From positions 29,697,501 through 29,761,500 of the forward strand of contig NC_083383.1 in the NCBI RefSeq assembly GCF_031755915.1: a stretch of DNA of 64,000 nucleotides, in the 5' to 3' direction. The DNA is from Ziziphus jujuba (lineage: Eukaryota > Streptophyta > Magnoliopsida > Rosales > Rhamnaceae). Under the pieces are notes generated by a model, which did no database searches, was not told the DNA's origin, and saw nothing but the letters and a program-made list of their open reading frames with translations. Position numbers and translations under genes: made by a program. Below, one piece after another: positions 60,542-64,000 of this stretch. Positions within the stretch are counted from its first letter, which is position 1, and every line of letters starts with the position of its first letter.

Positions 60542-61751
60542 TATCAACCCTATATATCCCTGCTAAATTGTTGCCTAAATACACGATGAGCGTGGCTAAA
60601 ATCTCTTTGCTCATGAATCATTTTAGAAGGGTTAGATCAGAAGCAAAAGGCATACTCATAAACACATTCATGGAGTTGGAACCCCATGCCTTTTCTTTGT
60701 CTAATAATGGTGGCGATAAATTCCATTAGTATATACGGTGGGTACTAGAATTAAATGGCAACAACAATGATATTAACTGCTGTGATGCAATAATCAGGTG
60801 GCTTGATGGTCACCCTCCATCATCCGTAGTGTTCTTGTGCTTTGGAAGCTTTGGTGAAGATCAGGTGAAAGAAATTGCATGCACTTGCTCTCGAGAACAG
60901 TGGAATCCGATTCTTGTGGTATCTAAGTCAGCAATGTCCATCAGAAAAAATGGAAATCTTCCTCAAAGAGTTTATGGATCCGACTCCTCGGTTGAGTATC
61001 TTATGCCACAAGGCAATAGGAGGCTTCGTATAACATTGTGGGTGGATTCTATAATTGAGAGCTTATGGTTTGGTGTGCCTATGTATTGCCGCTTGGCCAC
61101 TCTATGTGGAGCAACAACTCAATGCTTTTGAGCTCTGCAAAAGAGCTGGAATTGGCAGTGGAGGTTAAGATGGACTACCATCAAATGGTTAATAATAATA
61201 ATAATAATGATCAAATGGTAACAATTGTAAGTGCCAAACAGGTAGAAGAAACAAGCATAAAAAGGGCGATGGAGCATGGTAGTAGCATAAGGAGGAGGAT
61301 ATATGAAAGAGATTCATGGCTCTTCCTACCGTTTCTTCCACTGTCTAATCAATAACGTGATGGATGGATTAATTTTCCCCAGTATTACTATAGCATGTGT
61401 ATGGTTGGGCGAGTTTCGCTCAGTATTTTTTCTTTAGCCATTAAATTTATTTTGTATATGTATAATTATTTACCTGAAACATCCACGGATATAAGTAATT
61501 AAAGCTTTCTTCAAATGTTGTACTACCATAAGTAAAACCAGACATATATGTATTTAGTCCGGTTTAAGTTGAAAATAATAAATAAGTTTTATTATTTAGA
61601 GCTATTGGATTACATGGCATTCCACTGTATTAAATACAAGTCGCATGAATGACATACAATTCAATAGTTTGTTAAGCTACAATAGCCATGTAATGGTTGC
61701 AAGTAAAAGTTTTTGTTGTAAAACTTGAAAATATCCCTACGTAAACACAAT

Positions 61752-61782
<31 letters not shown>

Positions 61783-62286
61783 TTATATAAATGATATCTT
61801 AAGAATTATCTCCTAATTTATAAAGAGAGAGACGTGATAATGTGGACAATAAAAATATTAATGCATTTAGTTTTATATGTTAATCCTTCAATTTTTTATT
61901 TTTATTTTCTAGTACTTAAAACCTAAATGCGAAAGTAAGTAACCGATTAAAATTTCATAGGATCATGTGAATCTCGTTTTTAGTATTGGCATCAGCATGT
62001 ATTCTTTGGATAAGCTTAGAACTATATGTGAGGAAAACATTTATATATGCTTTTTGATATATATAAATATATGTAAATGCGCATAGATACTTTCATGATA
62101 TATATATATATATATACATATATTCATTTATCGAGGACGAAAGAAAAGAAAAAGAAAAAGGGTTCAAGATCATCCCATTATATATCAGTGATAAGGCAGT
62201 AATAGGCAATTTATTATTCTAGACGAAAAAATTTGTTCACCTTTGTGGATGAGTGACTCCTTATATATAATTATCTCCCATAACAG

Positions 62287-62706
62287 ACAGAATCTCCAAT
62301 AGGCTGTTTATTAGGTCTGTTCATTAAAAAAACAAAAATAAATAAAAATACTTTACCACATTAAATTAACATATAGTCTTTTAAAAAAAACATCTTCAAT
62401 GATACTGTTCAAAATTTCTGTTAAGCTGTTCAAAACTTTTATTAAACTGTGGTGGCATTCAAAAAAATAGAAGCTGTCTAATGGACAGTTTAAATTATAA
62501 CTTCAGCCTTTTCTCTATTCTCTCTCTTCTAATCTCCTCTTTCAATATCCCAAATAATTCCATTTAAAATTTTAAAGGGGATTCATTAGAAAAGAATTTT
62601 AAATAGATATTATCTATTAACAAAAAATATACCAAATAAGTATTAACACTTTCTAAATATTTTACCATATAAGTTTCAATGGATAAAATCATTGAAGATA
62701 TTCTGA
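62287..62706. mobile_element. MITE candidate
   Basis: 'cagaatctccaataggctgt' at the left and 'atcattgaagatattctg' at the right form an imperfect inverted repeat of the type seen at 41129-41578. The interior is non-coding with 'tcattgaagat' and 'ttcaatgatactg' words in opposite orientations. No target-site duplication was established. Confidence 0.35.
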
Positions 62707-62810
62707 CCATATGAAAAACAAAAATGTAATGTATTTTATTTTACTTGTTAATCCTTAAAAAAAATAATAATAAAGTTTTTAATATTAAAATCCTAAAATG
62801 AAAAAATGAA

Positions 62811-63107
62811 CCATAGATGATATGTATTTAAATTTTTAATAAGATGGATCTTATTTTTAAATATACACATTAACATATCTCTCATTGTAAGATGGTTCCA
62901 TAAAGATATTTTCGTCTGTATATATATATATCTATATAATTAATGTTTGTTTGTAGTTTAAGTGAACCATAGATGGTATGTATCTAAATTTTTAATAAGA
63001 TGGACCTTATTTTTAATATACACATCAACATATCTCTCATTATAAGATGGTTCCATAAGGATATTTTCGTCTATATATATATATATAATTAATATTTGTT
63101 TGTAGTT
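62811..63107. repeat. Two-copy tandem duplication of about 150 bp
   Basis: Both copies begin 'gaaccatagatg', pass 'aatttttaataagatgga' and 'aagatggttccataa', and end 'ttaat.tttgtttgtagttt' (starts near 62809 and 62961). They differ at about ten positions and in TA-run length. Confidence 0.85.
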
Positions 63108-64000
63108 TTATCATTTTTATTTTAGGTATACGCAAAAGCTAAACACTGTTGATAGGGTTAATTGGGCCATTGGCTTGGAAAAAAATTTTGCCATTGGGTC
63201 ACTCTAGGTTTTGATGAAAATGGAGAACTTCCATTCTTGTATGTTTCTTTCACAGGGCGACTTCGACTTTTTAGCCTGATAAAGGGTATGTTGCAACCTA
63301 TAATGATGTGTTAATTACTAATTTCTATTAGCGAGTTAAATTTTCCCATATAAAATCCTATAATGTTATCCTTGTTAATTCAAATATAAAGAGATGTTTC
63401 TGAAATTAAAATCTTGCCAACCATTTGCAGTTGATGTCCTCCCCCAAAGAAGACCTTCATGGCAAGCTTTTCTTTTGTTTTTGTTTTTGTTATTTATCCA
63501 ATAATATTGAGAGTGAGAGATACAAACTTAGATCATTATTGGAGAAAAACAATAAGGCAAGCGTTTAAGGAGAGTCACTTTCAAGCATAAAATAATTAGA
63601 AAACAGCTCAAGTCTAAACCCCCCAGATCAACCTCTTGCGTGATTGCAAGTATTTAATTGGCATTGCTGCAATCAGCTTAATCCGTATTTGCCCTCAATA
63701 GTATCCTTTTGTTTTTCTTGTTTTGGCAGATTTAACGATACTAGCTAGTTGCGCTAGCTACAGCTAGTTTGTCGAACTTATATTATTTAATTTTTATCTT
63801 ACACATTTAAGCATTTGTTGATCCAATAAATGATAGGATATTTTTTATTATTTAATCAGGACAAAATTAAGTTTAGAAAAAAGGATCGAAAGAGATATTT
63901 AATCTCCCTTGAATTATTTAAAATTTTGTTTTGTGGATAAGCTTCATGGATCATTTTAGTACCCTTCGGGAGACATCATAATTCTTGCTTGCATCTCTGA

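Larger units (their letters stand above)
50895..61370 (+). pseudogene. UGT71-type UDP-glucosyltransferase pseudogene split by a copia element
   Basis: UGTs of this group transfer glucose from UDP-glucose to small phenolic or terpenoid acceptors in the cytosol. Left part 50895-51433: MKKTTELV, a deletion near the N-terminal loop, then AIDIAKLLVSCDDRLSITLL, stop codons after LIEH and CFAL, and 'AGFIMDIFCISTMDVGEE'. Right part 60542-61370: INPI, a small insertion, then 'AKLLPKYTMSVAKISLLMNH', 'EAKGILINTFMELEP', 'RWLDGHPPSSVVFLCFGSFG', and a damaged PSPG motif around 61010-61080. There 'HCGW' can be read in another frame after a TAA and a 1-nt loss, before 'ESLWFGVP'. C-terminal 'ELELAVEVKMDY' and 'SSYRFFHCLINNVMD' (shifted frame) follow. 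At least six lesions exist besides the 9.1-kb insertion. Confidence 0.88.
61371..64000. other. AT-rich intergenic region after the UGT pseudogene
   Basis: No gene recognised. It contains TA microsatellites (about 61753-61780, 62099-62114), the MITE candidate and tandem duplication listed separately, and a block (63393-63620) related to 23850-24140. Confidence 0.45.

Overview
This is a nuclear, non-coding-rich plant window, strongly AT-biased. It has spliced gene remnants, plant retrotransposons and DNA transposons, and no bacterial, organellar, tRNA, rRNA or CRISPR features that I can see. The recognisable host genes (a UGT71-type glucosyltransferase, a CYP716-type P450, RAD1, CTF18 and an At4g35850-type PPR protein) and the repeat types point to a eudicot. 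I suspect a woody or Rosales-like genome, but that rests on general impression only. Host genes seen here are mostly broken or partial. The window reads as a transposon graveyard in which several insertions can be dated relative to each other by target-site duplications (TSDs).

Layout. 1-4450: AT-rich repeats, a decayed TRIM-like element and a MITE candidate. 4453-8993: 5'-truncated LINE (minus). 9363-15870: PPR pseudogene carrying an internal CTF18 gene fragment and split, inside an exon, by a 3.45-kb LTR-type element whose left end is TRIM-like (TSD TATGA). 16562-20567: MULE-type zinc-knuckle remnant, a large inverted-repeat array, and a nearly intact spliced Ulp1/C48 cysteine protease gene (minus) with a cluster of short palindromes upstream. 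21217-27184: two more LINE fragments that overlap each other and the first LINE. 27930-35413: complete Ty1/copia element (TSD GTTGG) with a MULE-like MITE in its 5' LTR. 36051-38294: 3' five exons of RAD1 (minus), with a related copia solo LTR in an intron and no recognisable N-terminal exon. 38829-40210: 1.38-kb terminal-inverted-repeat element. 41880-42437: truncated CYP716 pseudogene. 44938-49470: internally deleted CACTA element. 49727-50423: complete 697-bp TRIM. 50895-61370: UGT pseudogene split by a copia element (51434-60541, TSD TATCA), which itself contains a 2.9-kb solo LTR (53600-56515, TSD ATAGT). 61371-64000: AT-rich sequence with a tandem duplication and MITE-like sequence.

The genes do not form a pathway. 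CYP716 and UGT71 remnants both belong to families used in specialised (for example triterpenoid and phenolic) metabolism, and RAD1 and CTF18 to DNA-damage and replication clamps, but here they are separate fragments. The most unusual items are the TRIM/LTR chimera, the PPR-CTF18 mosaic, the inverted-repeat array beside the Ulp1 gene, and the RAD1 copy with perfect splice sites but no first exon.
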